A model generated the notes under the pieces. That model was not told where the DNA came from. It searched no databases and saw only the letters and a program-made list of their open reading frames with translations. From Vesta saturnalis (lineage: Eukaryota; Arthropoda; Insecta; Coleoptera; Lampyridae), in NCBI GenBank assembly GCA_036346205.1, contig JARFJB010000662.1, positions 106,288 to 170,287 of the forward strand: a DNA stretch of 64,000 nucleotides, written 5' to 3'. The position numbers and the translations under genes were made by a program. Shown here in pieces: positions 1 to 14,042 of this stretch; the first letter of the stretch is position 1; every line of letters starts with the position of its first letter.

Positions 1-1106
1 CTCGTCGTGTTGTGCCAGCAACCTTTGCAAGGCTTATCGGTACATAAAAAATCACGTTATAGTCAACAATTTTCTGGGTTTACTCCCTGAAAAATGTTAT
101 GAGCGATAGGTAATCTTCACTACGGCAATATCATCTAACTACATGCTTGAAATTTGCGAAATTACAGCTATTAGAAAATTACAAATTTCTTAATAGAAAA
201 GGCAAGATACCTTGAAAAATCACAAAAGACAAAAATCAGTTTAATTACAAATTATTTTACAAACACATACCTACAAATAGACATACGTTCTAAACAAGCT
301 ATACGACATACGAAACAAACTAAAACGTGCAAAAAACCAGTAGCAAAAAAGCACAGATATTCAAATGAAAAAGCAAGCAATAAATACCCAAACAAGTAGG
401 CTAGGCGAAGAGTCAATTTTTCGGTTGCGCAACTGTTTGGTTGCATGGGTGACTAGCATAAAGTTAAATGGGAGCGCGCTGATTTCCAACTCACAATTGC
501 TGCAACTATTTAGTTTCTATCCCATTATTTTATAACGGTCTCCGCAGATTTTCCATCGCAGCTGTCAAGCAATCGCAAAGATGGACTTTGTGACTTGTGA
601 TGGAATTTGTTAATCATAAGAAACGCAGTACTTAATTAAATTGTAGATAATATATTGAAATAAACATAGTTTTATAATAACTATATCTTATAGACTATGC
701 ACTGAAAAAACTACATAAAAATTAAGACTTGTTACGTGTAAATTTGAACTTCGTACACTAACTTACCTCCACAGAGAAAATAGTTTTAGGGCTGCCGGAA
801 AGTTCAGTCCAAGTAGAGAAGCTTAAGAGGAGAAAATAGGGCGCCAGCTAGAACAATAATTAGCCAGCCCTAGATAACGAAGATAATTAGTCACTTTTCT
901 AGCCAAGCAAGGAAGGAAGGATCTGGGCATAGAAATAAATTGTTACAAGATAGGGTTCCAAAAGCGAAAGCATTGTATTGTTTATAATTATAAAAAAAAT
1001 AAACGTAGTATTCGTTTTCAATATATGTACTTGTATACACCAACTAAACTGTATCCCCAAAGGGGTGAGATAATTTCCTAAATAAATATTTAAGTTGTGT
1101 GACCCA
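1..1106. other. Left flank, no recognisable gene
   Basis: AT-rich sequence that is not part of the duplicated block beginning at about 1107. Short open frames on the minus strand (252-446, 899-1132) have no recognisable domain and look like chance frames. On the minus strand a good splice-donor match (GTAAGT) lies at about 762-768, next to a less AT-rich stretch at 769-880, so a non-coding exon is conceivable but unsupported. Confidence 0.5.
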
Positions 1107-3099
1107 CAAACAGTAACCCCCAAAGCTTCCACGTTAAATAAGTTTTTTACCTACAAAACAAAAACAAAAATGAAAAGCATAAGGATCTTTAAAACTAACT
1201 TATGCCAAAGCATCAGTATTCGCATTTAAATGGATGACATGGATATAATTTAAATTACAGAGGCACATTTAACCGAATATTACAAAAATTTACAATCTTA
1301 TGAATAACATAGTCAATAGCACATTCTATGAAAAATATGCAAAGCACAATTAAAACAGAAATTATCATATGGTTTATATCTAAAATCGGACCGAATGCAT
1401 CTTGTTTCTACAAAACAGTTTAAGTTCATAAATTACCAATCGGCATCGTCAGCATTGACTTAAAAGATTAACACAGAGCAACTTGATGGAAAGTGAAAGA
1501 AAATCTATGTAATATAATTAAAGGTTCATTAATACCACTTAAATATATCTATAACATTTTCTAGGGTAGTCAAAGATTAAGCAAATCATCAAGCTTAAGT
1601 AAATACAAAAACATGTATGATTAGTAACTTAGCTTTAGATCAAATCCTGTCATAAGATCCAATTCAAGATGTAGTGTTTGGCAAATTTCAATATCTTGCC
1701 ATCATCATCTCAAATCTACATCAAGTGTCTTGCTAGTATGTAATAAGTAAAACACACTTAACAGGCTAAAATGTAGGTATGCAAAACATATAGCTATAAC
1801 AAAATATGTACAACGTCTAAGACTGCATATACCCCAATTGTACAGGGTAACGAAACGAACCGCAGGAACTTATATCCACATTTGTACATCGATAACAGCT
1901 GATTGCTTCAAAAGCCAATTATTAATGACCCTTTAAAATAATATAAAACAGAGCTAACAGCACTTAAGATATGGCGTTACATCCTTACCATGCGGATTAA
2001 AATATGGAACCCATGTGTCCACATTGTGAGGTTACATATGATTCAGCTAATGAATTCAGTCAAGTATGAGTTCAAGAACAGATGATAACTGTTTCAAAAG
2101 CCAATCAGTAATGACCACCATGCGGATTAAAATATAGAACCCATGTGTCCTTACAGACCATGTGAGGTTACGTATGAACCCTTTAATTAATAGATTTATT
2201 TATCGATTTCTTTAATCAAATTGATTTTAGTCGTCAGTTATCGAATCACAGATATGTTGATTGCTAAAATCAAGACGTGGTGTAAAAGAACAGAGCGTAT
2301 CGAAAAGTTAACCTGTATTTGTATTTTCTTATTAACAAGATTGAATGTACTAAATATTTATAGCTATTCAACATATGTAGAGAAATGAAATTAAAACCGA
2401 TTTACCATCGATGGGCTAAACAAAGTCCAGAAACTTTCATTTTCCTTTAGGAAAATAACAAAAACCTATTCTTCGTCGACAGTCAGACCAAGAGGAAGTT
2501 CAAAGTCAGGATGTCAAATATATACCAGTGACTCCAAAGCAAATACTAGTAAAACAGTTAATTTTACAGGTCGAAAAATTGATTGAATCCAGCGTAAGTA
2601 ACGAATGTAACAAACTACTGTGATAATGTTTGTAACATAGGTATATTTTTATTACAATAAAACGAACATGACGTCGCCTGGACCGAAGGGTTAATTCAAG
2701 CGATCCAGAACAGACCTCCAACATAGAATAATCCTCTGTCAGAACACGCGGATCGTCAAATCATTACACGCCTTTGGCATAAAGTCTGGCAGCAATGCTT
2801 AGTTCTTAGGAAAATTTAGGTGCTGGAAAATCCAAAACAGGTAAGAAGTGAACAAGGTAGCGTAGTTATTTTGGTAAAACATTTAAAACTATATTAGTGT
2901 ATTTTTATTTATTTTTTTTATTATATCTTTTCATACTGCCGGGAATGGATCAATGCTTAAAGTGAAATATTTTGCAAAATATTATCATGTCGTGGACCCA
3001 ACATTTCTGTCATGCACCTTGTGGATTCGTGTCTGTTAAAGGGTATTCGTATAGTGCATCATCAAATCTCACGCCATCTCGTTCACGCTCAAAGTTATG

Positions 3100-5150
3100 G
3101 ACTATGCAGCAAGACTGATCATAGAATCACGAAACGAAAGGTTCACATCCAGTGCTCTATGTAGTATCCGCCATTTGTTAGCCATTACATTTAACCATTC
3201 TGCGTATTCTGGTCAAGCGGTAGTTGTATATTCGTTTTTCGATAGTCAAGTTCTTCTTTCCAAATGGTCGTTGGACGTGATCGGTTAAAGCAAAAGTTTC
3301 ATCAGCAAAAACAAACATAGATGGTCCGTTGTCATAATTTAGCAGTCTCTCATTTGGTGGAATATTTAGTTGACCTTGCGTAAGTTTTTGGCCAAATTTG
3401 GACCTTTGGAAAACATGTGAATCGCTATCACTACCGTATAATCCAACGTCGACTGAAATAAAGCAAAACATCTACAACGGCTGCAAGTACAATGGAAAAG
3501 AAATTCTTGTAATCCATAGAATCGGAAGCTGTTAGATTGGGCTTCTTCACTCTTATGGCTTCCCATCGATGGACGCTAGACAATTCGGAAAGTGTGTAGT
3601 AGCTGCAAACTTATCAGCTATTGGCGCCATGTTTCTTCTGCCTGTTGTGGCATACATTTTCTAGTCAGACACAGCCATAGTTTCGCGCAGGTATGTTTTA
3701 CAATTGCTCCCATTACTGTCTTCCAACGAGTAACTTAAAGGAAGGAGATCGGAAACTATTTCCTATTGCAAAATATACGTGAATAGAAGTATAATGAATG
3801 CATACTTTATAATTACAATTTTTTTTGTTATCAAATATGTTTTTCCACATGTTTATCTGCTTAAATTTTAAAAGTACATACATTGTCAACTTAAAGAATA
3901 TGAAAACATGTAATTGGTTAACTTTTGCTGGAATTACTATTTTTTTACCAGTTTTTTTACAGAAAAGGAAATGCAAGGTAAATGGAGAAACTTACGAACA
4001 TGTTTCTGAAGAGAACTGAAAAACAAGAACATGGTTCATCCAGCCAAGCTGCAGGAAAGCATAGAGTACGTGCTATTTGACCAGTTACTATTCCTGTAAC
4101 CCAAAACGGACGATCGACCGACGATAAGCGAATTCAGCGCATCTGAGAAAGTTATGCTATTTTTGATAGTGAGGCTGACGAAAATTCACAGGCTGGGTCG
4201 ATCACAAAAATATTAATGATATTGATGCATCTCAGACTTCTACTGAAACTCAGGATCCGGAAATCAAAAGTGTATGGTTAAAAAGAAAGTACTAGAAAAT
4301 AAACCTGAAACCTTTGAACAATCACTGTTGAACATTTTTGAAGACAAAAAGGAATAGACGTTTGATAAAGACAAATCTTTTCTCCTCTCCTTAGTGCCAA
4401 CATTTAAAAAATTAAATGAATCCCAAAAGAGTAATGTTAAGATGAAAGTTTTGGTCATTAAAGCGCTTAACACTACCAAACCAACAACCACCACCTTTCT
4501 GTCAGACACGAGTAGGCTACCTTAAATTCACGCCCCAATTACAATTATCACATTGAAAACTGACAGGAGGATGTCGACACCAACCCCAAACACACGTGAA
4601 ACTTCAGTAGCAAGTGGAAGCATGGGTTCCGGCACTTTGTCTCCCACCAATGAGTTCTGAATTTCCTTGCAATAGAGTGATCATTTCTGAATTATAAGTT
4701 TCATTTACGGTTACTACCGAAGAATTAGCACGTTTTGGTTTATAAAAATGAAAGTTTACAAAGTATAATTCGTACCTATGGAAATGAAATACGCCCTTGT
4801 TATTTGTCGTTTACTTAAATTGCGAATAAATAAATTTTTTGTATTCTTCTTCTTCTTACCTCCAAGTGAGTAAGTTTGTAAGTCTTTCAGCTGCAGTAAT
4901 GGATTTGCGAGACTTTTGTATTTTTAATGAGAGGACGTATCAGTTCCAAAAGTTCATCAGTATTTGAAAATTTTCGGGATGAGCTCCTGAGTCCTCGTAT
5001 ACTTTGAAATTGCCCTTTGGTTTCTCGTTTGGCGGTAATTGGGGCAGCCAGATTCGTTTTTCTTCTTTCTTGATTCAAGCGCACATACCACTGCCACGTC
5101 GTTGAAGTTCATTTGAAGTTAAACGGTTCAGTTGCATATGGCGGGTCTGC
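3100..5150 (-). pseudogene. PIF/Harbinger transposase remnant (copy 1)
   Basis: Minus-strand copy-1 version of the transposase described at 21680-23954. The C-terminal DDE part lies at about 3110-3700 (fragment with GLYGSDSDSHVF, then the LTRIRRM stretch) and the N-terminal part, with a DELLELIRPLI stretch, at about 4880-5090. More frameshifts than in copy 2 split it into short frames. It cannot be functional as written. Confidence 0.7.
3950..4520 (+). pseudogene. MADF-BESS protein remnant of Harbinger element (copy 1)
   Basis: Copy-1 version of the gene described at 22700-23225, on the strand opposite the transposase and lying between its two halves. A MADF-like KWRNLRTC stretch starts at about 3979 and a BESS-like stretch (KDKSFLLSLVPTFKK) lies at about 4368-4412. 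Several frame breaks. Confidence 0.55.
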
Positions 5151-5519
5151 ATTAAACCGCGATCAAACGGATGACGCAAATCTGCGCCCAGTCTAAGTAA
5201 TATTTTATAATTGCTGCTGAGTCACCGTTCATAAACTAATAGCCTAAAATATCTGCTATTCATGGAATCCAATTAGGATAGTAGTAAAGATTCTTGGGAA
5301 GCTATGTAAGCAAACAAAAATAGAAAACTTCCATAGGATGCGAGAAACATTACCAAAATATCGCGAAAACGAAAACATGCAAAGAGTAGGCTGAAATAAC
5401 AAATTTGTACATTTGAGCTGAGTTAGACTTAAAAGAAGACAAAGATTTTACTCACTAGACGGTAGTCGCACGGTAAATTAGATTATTATAAGTGAGACAT
5501 AGATCCAGAAATATAACAT

Positions 5520-5880
5520 GCTAAGAGACAGAAGTATCTCATTTCAAAGGTTGTGGTTGCATTGGACCAATGAGAAACGTGGTCAAGGCTTCCACCCCGG
5601 AAGTTGTAGTGGGGGCCAATGGGATACGAGGATGGGCCCCTTCCTGCTGGGTATGAACAAGGGGATGGGCCATTTGGTATCTAGTGGTAAACGTGGTGGC
5701 CATCTTGTAGGGTGAGAGGTTGCGTTGCGCATACGTAAAGGGCCATGTCGGCATTGTTGATGCGGAAGATGTTTCTTTAATGCGCAATCTGGCTTCTTCA
5801 GGTATCTGGTGGGTTTTACGTCGCTGCTGCTGGTGAAGACGTTGATGCGCCTACTTCTGGTGGAAGAATAAATCCTGGGA
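5520..5880 (-). repeat. Dispersed GC-richer short repeat (copy in duplication copy 1)
   Basis: Same repeat as 24307-24680, and related in reverse orientation to 58100-58430. It stands out by its higher GC content and by the motif GGCGCATCAACGTCTTCACC read on the minus strand. Overlapping short frames on both strands are incidental. Confidence 0.7.
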
Positions 5881-6239
5881 AAAGTGTTTGCACTGTGCGC
5901 AACTTAAACGATACCTTTGGGCTAAACACGCATATCAGAAACCATTACTTTCTTAATTAAACCTCGTTGTGACGATACCTCTGGGCATACACGCATATCA
6001 GAAACCATTATTTTCTAAATTAAACCTGGTTGTGACGCCATCGACGCGGTTAAAATTAGAATTAGAAAATCAATACAGCATTTTTTATTAATAAAAGGTG
6101 AATTTCAATAGTAAAATTAAAACTGTAAAGAGGCTTCATATTAGCAACGTCAGGGCGCGGTCGGATGTAAGAAATTAAAATTAAAATATCAATACAGCAA
6201 TATTTTTAATATTAAATTAATTTATAATAACAGTAAATA

Positions 6240-7420
6240 CCAGTGTACCTGGTAAGGTATTTGGAAGAATACTGACTGATAGGGTACCAGAAACTACACA
6301 AACTAAGGTTTGGGATGAGCAGAATGGCTTCATTTCATGGAGACGGGTGTTGATCAGATGGTTGCGCTCCAGTAGGTGATAGCAAAGTATTTAAAAAAAA
6401 CGCAGCTGTACTGTGCGTTTCTAAATCTGGAGAAACCATACCACAGAGTGAATAGGGAAGCTTGGAAATATTATATGAATATGGCGTAAATAAAGGTCTG
6501 ATAAACGGAATAAGGGCAGTATACAGCGGTAGTCGGGCATGTGTTAGGATAAGAGGAGGTGTGAGTTAATACTTAAATACTGAGCAAGGAGTGCGACAAG
6601 GCTGTGTGAGGTCATCGTGGTTGTTAAATGTGTACATGGATAGATGTGTTAGGCAAGCATGTACCGATACAAATGGTGTAACGTTGATGACGCAAATATA
6701 CGAGTTCTGATGTATGCAGGTATGACAGTCTTATTAAGTGATAGTGTGGCTGAACTACAAACTGTTCTGAGGAAGTTTGATATAGTCTGTGAGAGCATAG
6801 ACCCAAAGGTAAACGTAAACAAACCTAAGATTGTGGTGTTCAATCGGTAAGGTGAAAAGGAGAGTACAGTATTTACTCTGCAAGATGAAATTGTGGAGCA
6901 AGTGGACGTGTTAGAATGTTTACTGCAGATGGTACAATGGATGGCGAGATTGGACGAAGGTTCAATGCTAAAAGGAAGGTGATTGGAAGTGTGTGGACGA
7001 CAATGAGAAACGAAAGCTTGAGCCTAGCTGAGACAAGAGCAATCTATGATGGCGTGTTTGTCCCGTCAGTACTATACAGATGTCAGACATGGGTATGTAA
7101 AAAACCAGGAAGGAAAAATAAATGTCGTGGGTATGACATTCTTGGGAAGCGCATGTGGTAAAACGAGGAGGGATAAGATAAGGAATAAGTGTATAATGAC
7201 GAAGTGTAGCGAGGAACAGACGATGATGGATAGATATAAAAATAGTACATTACGTTGGTTTGGTCACAGTGAGATAATGAACAACGTAAGATTAAAAGCA
7301 AATATATGTGGGTGAGGTTAGAGGAAAATCCGGGCCTGGGAGGCCGTGTAAAACTTGGCTGCATCTAATAGAATGTATTATAAAAGAAAGACAGATAAGG
7401 AGTTAGTTTTACAAAGAAAA
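6240..7420 (+). pseudogene. RTE-clade non-LTR retrotransposon 3' part (copy 1)
   Basis: Copy-1 version of the fragment described at 25040-26300. It includes the mutated YAGMTVLL active-site box, the LRWFGHSE stretch and the GPGRPCKTWLH tail at its 3' end. Broken into several frames. Confidence 0.8.
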
Positions 7421-7559
7421 ATTTTAATATTCAAGATGTCAGAAAGAAAAATTTAAAAAATTAGTACTAATGCAGTGGATTATTTAATGGGTGACTAATT
7501 CAATTTGAAGAACAGCACAGTGGTTGGGATCTATTAATAATTATATCGTTGATTGTGAA

Positions 7560-8460
7560 CGTAAACAGTAAATAAGAGCATCGTCGTTTGTAGATTTACC
7601 TCTCCGAATAAGAAATAAAAATTTATTATTAATATAAAAAGTGATTATGAAGCCTGTTTCAGCTGGGCTGTAGCATCAGCTCTTTTTCGCTCCTCACTGC
7701 TCTGATCGCATATCATCCTATCCTTACTATTCTCGAATTCTACATTTTGAAAAGACACAGTTTTCTATGATTAAACCAAATCCTAAATTTTCAAACAAAA
7801 TCAGAATTTATCCTTAAAGGTGCCTGCTCTTATTAGAATAGATGCAGTTGCATATATCACAGTACCAATATATCCCTTGCAAATTCAATGACTCTCTATC
7901 CTTTCTCCTATGTTCCTGAGCGCTTTAGCACGATAGGTCAAATTTAGCTTTTCAAGTCAATTACTAAAAAACAGCATTTTCATTTATTAATGATCCAGTG
8001 GAATTATGAAACTGAGGGTGAAGTAGAGGTTAGGTCTTGCAGTTATAAAATAGCTAATGAAGATGATAGTGAAAAGCGAAATTTTACTTCTGCTGGATCA
8101 AAAATGTATCAGGATTAGTGGATTCACAGATAACGAAGAATCGTTGTAAATTATATGCGAAAGAAGAATACTATTTTAGTTCCAAAATTCAGCTTAGTAA
8201 TCATGAATTAGATTGTAAGTTGGCTTAAGTGTAGGATATGCCGGCCCGGATCTCATGTTTATTTTAAGAGTCATGAGATTAAGTAGGCTGTGCCATTTAT
8301 CTTATATTGCGGCTTGGAATGTTAAGTGCAGGATTTTAAAGATGACGAAACGCGAAATACTGTTATGTATGGTTAACGTATTCAGCATCGCATATTATCT
8401 CCACTGCGCGTTTAAGGATTCCTTATAAGCGTACTACGACAATATGGAAGAAACGTTGAA
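7560..8460 (+). pseudogene. Old Polinton DNA polymerase N-terminal fragment (copy 1)
   Basis: Copy-1 version of 26368-27310. The same landmarks are present (SSFVDLPLRIRNKK, WIKNVSGLVDSQ) but more frameshifts interrupt them. Confidence 0.6.
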
Positions 8461-9310
8461 GAATTGATTCACAAGGGTCAGGTGCCAGGATATGATCGTG
8501 AAGGCTATCGTGGAACTTTATCATCCGTAACGGAAAACGCATAAACTCCGATGTATTTAATATTGTTTTCAAAAGGTGATCTCATTACAGTTACTGATAG
8601 TTTTATATATTTGAAGGTACTCTGACTCTAAGGGAGCAAACAACCTGACGGATAGTGCACCTCTTCCTCTTCGAAGAGATCCGATTCATGTTGGCGTAAC
8701 ATTAAACATTAAAATTTCTTCAACTATTAAACAACACCAAGACCGCGTTCTGTGTTTCCATACCGCTTGCACGGTTGGGATTTTCAGAGGGTTATACGAA
8801 GCCTCTGGCCAACATTCGTCAAGAACTGCATGGGTTCGCTCCAAGACCGACATAGACTGCTACAGGGCTTAATAACAGGAAAGAGAGTACGGCAAAATTC
8901 TTATTAAATATCTCGAATATAAAAGCAAACAATAATAATAGAAATATACATACGAACAGCAAAATCTCGTTTTTCCAGATAACAAGTATGTGGACGCTTA
9001 CGAAGAATATTTAAACTTTTGAAAGCAATGTTTAATCCCCACAAGATTCTATGCTTGGTTACGAACAATATAAAGTCAGCCGATATTTCTAATTAACTGT
9101 ACTCGGCAAGTCGAGATTATTCGTAGCGTAGTTATTTATTTCAAAAAGTTAAAGCATCTTTGTCCTTTGGCCGACACTTTGACATATTGCGTTATTTTCC
9201 ATGACGTTTTAATTGAGTATGAACCATTTATTAGTATTGTAAGGAAAATGTAATGTGTTATTTTATCAATAACGGCTATATATTTGAATAAACTCGTTTC
9301 TTACGCTTAT
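8460..9310 (+). pseudogene. Old Polinton major capsid protein remnant (copy 1)
   Basis: Copy-1 version of 27314-28196. Stretches corresponding to the FIYLEG and LFEEIRF region (about 8610-8690) and the C-terminal IEYEPF region (about 9215) can be read, in different frames. Confidence 0.6.
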
Positions 9311-9346
9311 TTATAGCTTTGTAAACGTGAATTTTCGTTAATTGCA

Positions 9347-9776
9347 ATGAAGGCTATTTCAGTATTTGCAGTACTATGCTGTGCTACTGCCTAATTACCC
9401 AATTTTGGGATGGTTGAAACCTATTTGCATGCATATGGTGGTTACATACATGAATATGCGGGCGCGTCGACAGATAATCATAGTTTGATCATTTGAAGTG
9501 TATTAAAATCCTTTCAAGAGTATTATCGACCACCCGCTGATGGTAACCGAAATGATGCGCATGTTACGTCTAAAGCGTTTAAAGCTTGGGCAATATATTC
9601 AAAATCAAAATTTAAATACACTTCTATCAACCCCAACATATTAATATCGTTTCAACGCTACCATCATTCTAGGCTAAGCGGAGGTAAACAATTGAATTTT
9701 TAATCGATGAACCCGGTATTAACCTAGGACATTCAGACTTCCGGAAGAAGGTGTAACAACCCTTTTTGAGTTGTTT
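9347..9776 (+). pseudogene. Unknown ORF beside capsid remnant (copy 1)
   Basis: Copy-1 version of the 28227-28655 frame, with the same start (MKAISVFAVLCC) and extra frameshifts. No function recognised. Confidence 0.4.
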
Positions 9777-12700
9777 AAAATATACCTTAATTTAATGTCT
9801 TTCATTCATTTAGTTGTAAATATAAGAAAAAGTTTTAATTATTGAAATATAGGTATGTGGTAGGCAATTAGCATATCTTTTAAAGGTTTATATTCCCATA
9901 AATTATTTTTCTGCTCAAATACCGCGCAATACGTCATCATTCACTTAATTTTGCGCAAACCCTTTGGCGCACGAGTACATCATCTAACTTTCAACGCCTC
10001 CATTTTTGTTCCTGATGCCCACAGCAGGAAGCGTTGTTTTTGGGTTTTTCCTAAATTTTATGTGAAAGTGCCATTAATTTTATGGTAAGATATCTTTTAA
10101 CTCTTAATACTAAAAATTAAAACATTTGCTCTTTTCAGCACTTTTTTTTTTACTGTTACTTTTATTTTACTTCGATTTACAATCTAATTAATTTTAAATA
10201 CGCATTTAATTTTATGATTGCAAATTTAATTGGAAAATTTCAAGAAATGCATTAAACGAATTATTCAATTTAAAGAAGAAATTTTTAAGAGATAATTTCA
10301 ATTTTGGGTGTGGCTGATAACATAAAATCATTGTTACTGCATAAATTGCGCAACATTACACAAGGATTACGTCATCTTAGTTTGAAATTCAGCATCATTT
10401 TTTTATAATACCAGGGATCCTCAAGAAGATTTTGTGTATACTGTACAGGTATTTATTTTTAATGATTATTAGTATTTTAAGGTTTTTACAATTAGTTTTA
10501 AGATATATTTCATTTAATCATCTCATATTAGCTGTCAATAAACATATTTTATATTTTTATTTTTTTACATTTAGATAAAATTTTATTGTTAACAAACTCG
10601 GTTTAGTTGTTCCGAGATAATAAAAAAAAATAACTTGGCGCCGAGATCATTTTATTAGTGTTACATTGCAATTTTTTATTTTATGGCAAGTGAAAATAAA
10701 CAGCAGAAATTGTAGTAATTGAGCAAATCAAAATTATTGAACCTACCTTAATTAAACTACCGACTGAATCAAAAGCACTATTTGTGGTGAATGGTTTGTA
10801 TTTCCAGTCAGTTTGACGATTTGTGTTTGGAGAACTTTCACCATATTTCTTTATTTCATTATTACTTACATTTTTATTAAATTTTTTACACCATACACCT
10901 CTATTTTTATAAGGGTCAATTTATATGGACCGGGATGAGTATCTTCAGGATTGTAACGATCCCCAAAGACCATATCAGATACTTTACTGTAATATTACAT
11001 GCGATTAGTCGTGCTTTGGTTTCAAACATGTGCATGGAAACATTTTGTGATTTAGCCCGATATTATGGCAATCGAATCATTATGCCCCACTACCGCTACT
11101 ACATTTGCATTAGCTGAAATGAACTACACCTATTAGACAACGCCTACCTAATCTGTTAAATCCCGATATTGAAGACTATTTGAACCTAATCTAGCGATTG
11201 TATATGTTCTACGGAATTGGGTTTGATATCTCCTTTAAATAGTACTTACATCGAACCCGCTAAGAACTTACCCCTTTCAGGAACTTTTAAGCGTTTTGAT
11301 GCAATATATCTGAACATAACACTAGTATCGTCTCCTTTAGCGATGGATATAGTTATCTTCTGCAATTTCTAGACATCTGACATCTGGACGGCCTCAATCA
11401 TACAGTTACTATTCTGTCCCCACAAGGCCATGTCCATGCCGCCGTAAACACTTATAGGGGGCGTAATTATCATGGAAAAAAACAGATAATTGAGTATGAT
11501 GAATGTCATCAACAAAGAGCCCAGTTGCTGTACATGGATGCACTTCCAAATCTACAACCGAAAATAACAATATCCATATATACTAACGGAAATTTCTTTA
11601 CCGATAGTAATCAACTTTAGGAATATAATGAGTTTACGGCAGTGTGATGCAATTGGAGAAAGTTGATCTTTCCATGTTTAATATTAATTGTGCAAATATT
11701 AATAAAACTTATGAAGCTGGATAAAGTTTTATTGTGTTGCGTTATTAATAAAATACTGTTTCACATAATGTGCATTTTACTTTTTAATTATTTTATACGG
11801 GAAGAGGTGTACAATCTCAGTTAGAAATGAATAATCCTTTACATTATATTTATGACCTATTAACGCTGAAAGTAATCTAAGATTTTGACAGAAAAATGTG
11901 TCTCTAGATAATATATTTTCATCGCTCAGACTTTCATTGTATAGATTCGTTGCTACTTCATTTGTAAAATCTTCATAAACCGAATAATTACTGTAATTAT
12001 TCATACAATTCAGCTTCTGATTTATCACATTCACATAGAAAAGAATCGGTTGATCGCCTGTTCGGGTAATAATACGGAACTATTTCCTCTGTCTATTCTG
12101 ATTCGTTTATCTTTGTCGGTAATAAGCATTAATTCAAATTTTATATCACAACCTGTAAGGACAACTTTGCCAGATTCGTCAGCGTTTAGAGTTTGACGTA
12201 TCAGATGTTCATTTTTAACGTTCGAGATTTCTTCCATCCCTCTCATCTTTCATCCCTTAATGAACTTCTGACATAAAGTACAGTTGTGGAGCTGTCCATA
12301 AATAGCGACCGCGTTAATAAAAGAGAAGTGGCATCTTCCTCCGCCATCTTGGATTTTGGCGTCACAAGGATGACGTCCGTATTTTTTCAATTTTCCTTTC
12401 GAGGCCCAGCCCCTTTCCGACCCTAATTAATTTAGTTTTTACTCGCCTACGGTAGGACGTGTCTTTTCACCCTATTTTGTAACCGCCCACGTGTCGGACG
12501 TGTTTTTCTACCCCTATGGTTTCTTTTAGGCCTTTTCAACCCTTGATGGAATTTTCAACCCTAATTGGTTTTTTGACAGCCATGCCTTTTTGTACTTGCT
12601 CCTGAGGGTCCATTTAGGGTTTGGAACTTGGTGTTGGTTTTGGACTTGGGGTTGGTCCAGGCGTTGATCTTGGATTTGGGGACTGGGGCTGGACTTGGTC

Positions 12701-13733
12701 TTGGGGTTGGTCTTGGACCTGGAATTGGTCTTAGGGCTAGGTAGGGTGACAACTATTTCTCGCAATTATAGGTCATTTTGATCCGGTGATTGGAGGTTAG
12801 CATTCTAATTGGGGTGAAATTTGGAAAGAAACCCTAACCTTATAAGACAAGTAGAGCTTGGCCCTATCGTGGCCCCTTTGCAATTGTATGTGGTTCTAAC
12901 TTAATCTTACAAGACAAGTGTGGGCCTTCCCTGTCGTTACCCTGGTTGGAAATGGTATTTGTTTTTGTAGGTTATGACTGGTAATTTGAAGTTGTATTCT
13001 AATAAGAAGGCCTAATGCTATCTTGTAAAACAGACATAGGGCTTCGAACTTACTGTTGGGACTTCGCCCAGTGACCCCTTGACGTATAATCTGAATTTGT
13101 ATTCTAATAAGGAGGCCCTATTGTTATCTTGTAAGACAGGTGTACGAACTTGTGTTTGGGTTTGTTCTTGGTAATTTGAATGACAGTAAAATTTAATTAT
13201 AGAACGCTTATTTTTATTGCAAATATCATAATTAAAACATTCTCAGTGAGTTCTAAAAAATTACTGACAGTCAGATTTTTCTAATGAAACAAAATTTTGT
13301 TATTAAGTTAATTAATTACATAACATAGTTATTACAATATTGTTTTCTAAATGAATATTAAAATTGATAGTTTTGCCTGCTGGTCCTAATGTATTGAAAT
13401 ATGTTTAATATCCATCCGATCGTTAAATTGCTGTATATAATACACCTTAATATTTTTAAAAAAACTTGTTACGTATAGATTAGATGTGTTAACTAAATCA
13501 TAGGTTTTATAACACGATTTTTAAAAAAACAAACATGCTGAATTAAAAAGAAGGAAAAAACAGTAGGTATTACGCAACTCTTAATTAAAAAATTAAGGTA
13601 CTAAAAAATCTCTTTATTTATCAGAATATAATGGTTGAGTAATAGGCGTTAAACAATAATTTAATTATTTCGTCATTTACAATTAAACATGTAAAAAAAG
13701 TTTTAAAAATCAATCATTGATAAACTATTTAAT

Positions 13734-14042
13734 CTACAATATAGAAACGTTAACGTTAAAGTCCACATACATCCGAATGCTAATGCTGCAGTATTGTTTA
13801 TTGTAACGGAACCATCTAGAATTCTTTCTAGGAAACGTAACTGATACCCTTGAGGTGCTCGTCCAAAGGGTCAAAATACGCTCCGTTACCATTATCATCA
13901 ATGTAGATAGCGGTCTAATTGCTTGATAAGCCTCCCTCCTATCATAAAACTGACGGTCTATTGGTCTTGGAATTTTTACATGTATCAAGGTTATTGATAT
14001 TTTTATCAGATGCGTTTTGGAAAAAGTTGACTTTTTATTCAC
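13734..14042 (-). pseudogene. Adenain-like protease remnant (copy 1)
   Basis: Copy-1 version of 32765-33085 on the minus strand. The segment ending in SRWFRYNKQYCSISIRMYVDF is legible. The upstream YIDDNGNG/YFDSFGR part is shifted out of frame by small losses. Confidence 0.5.

Noticed and set aside
769..900. Possible minus-strand exon ending at a GTAAGT donor
   Set aside because: No coding content, no partner exon and no acceptor that I could support.
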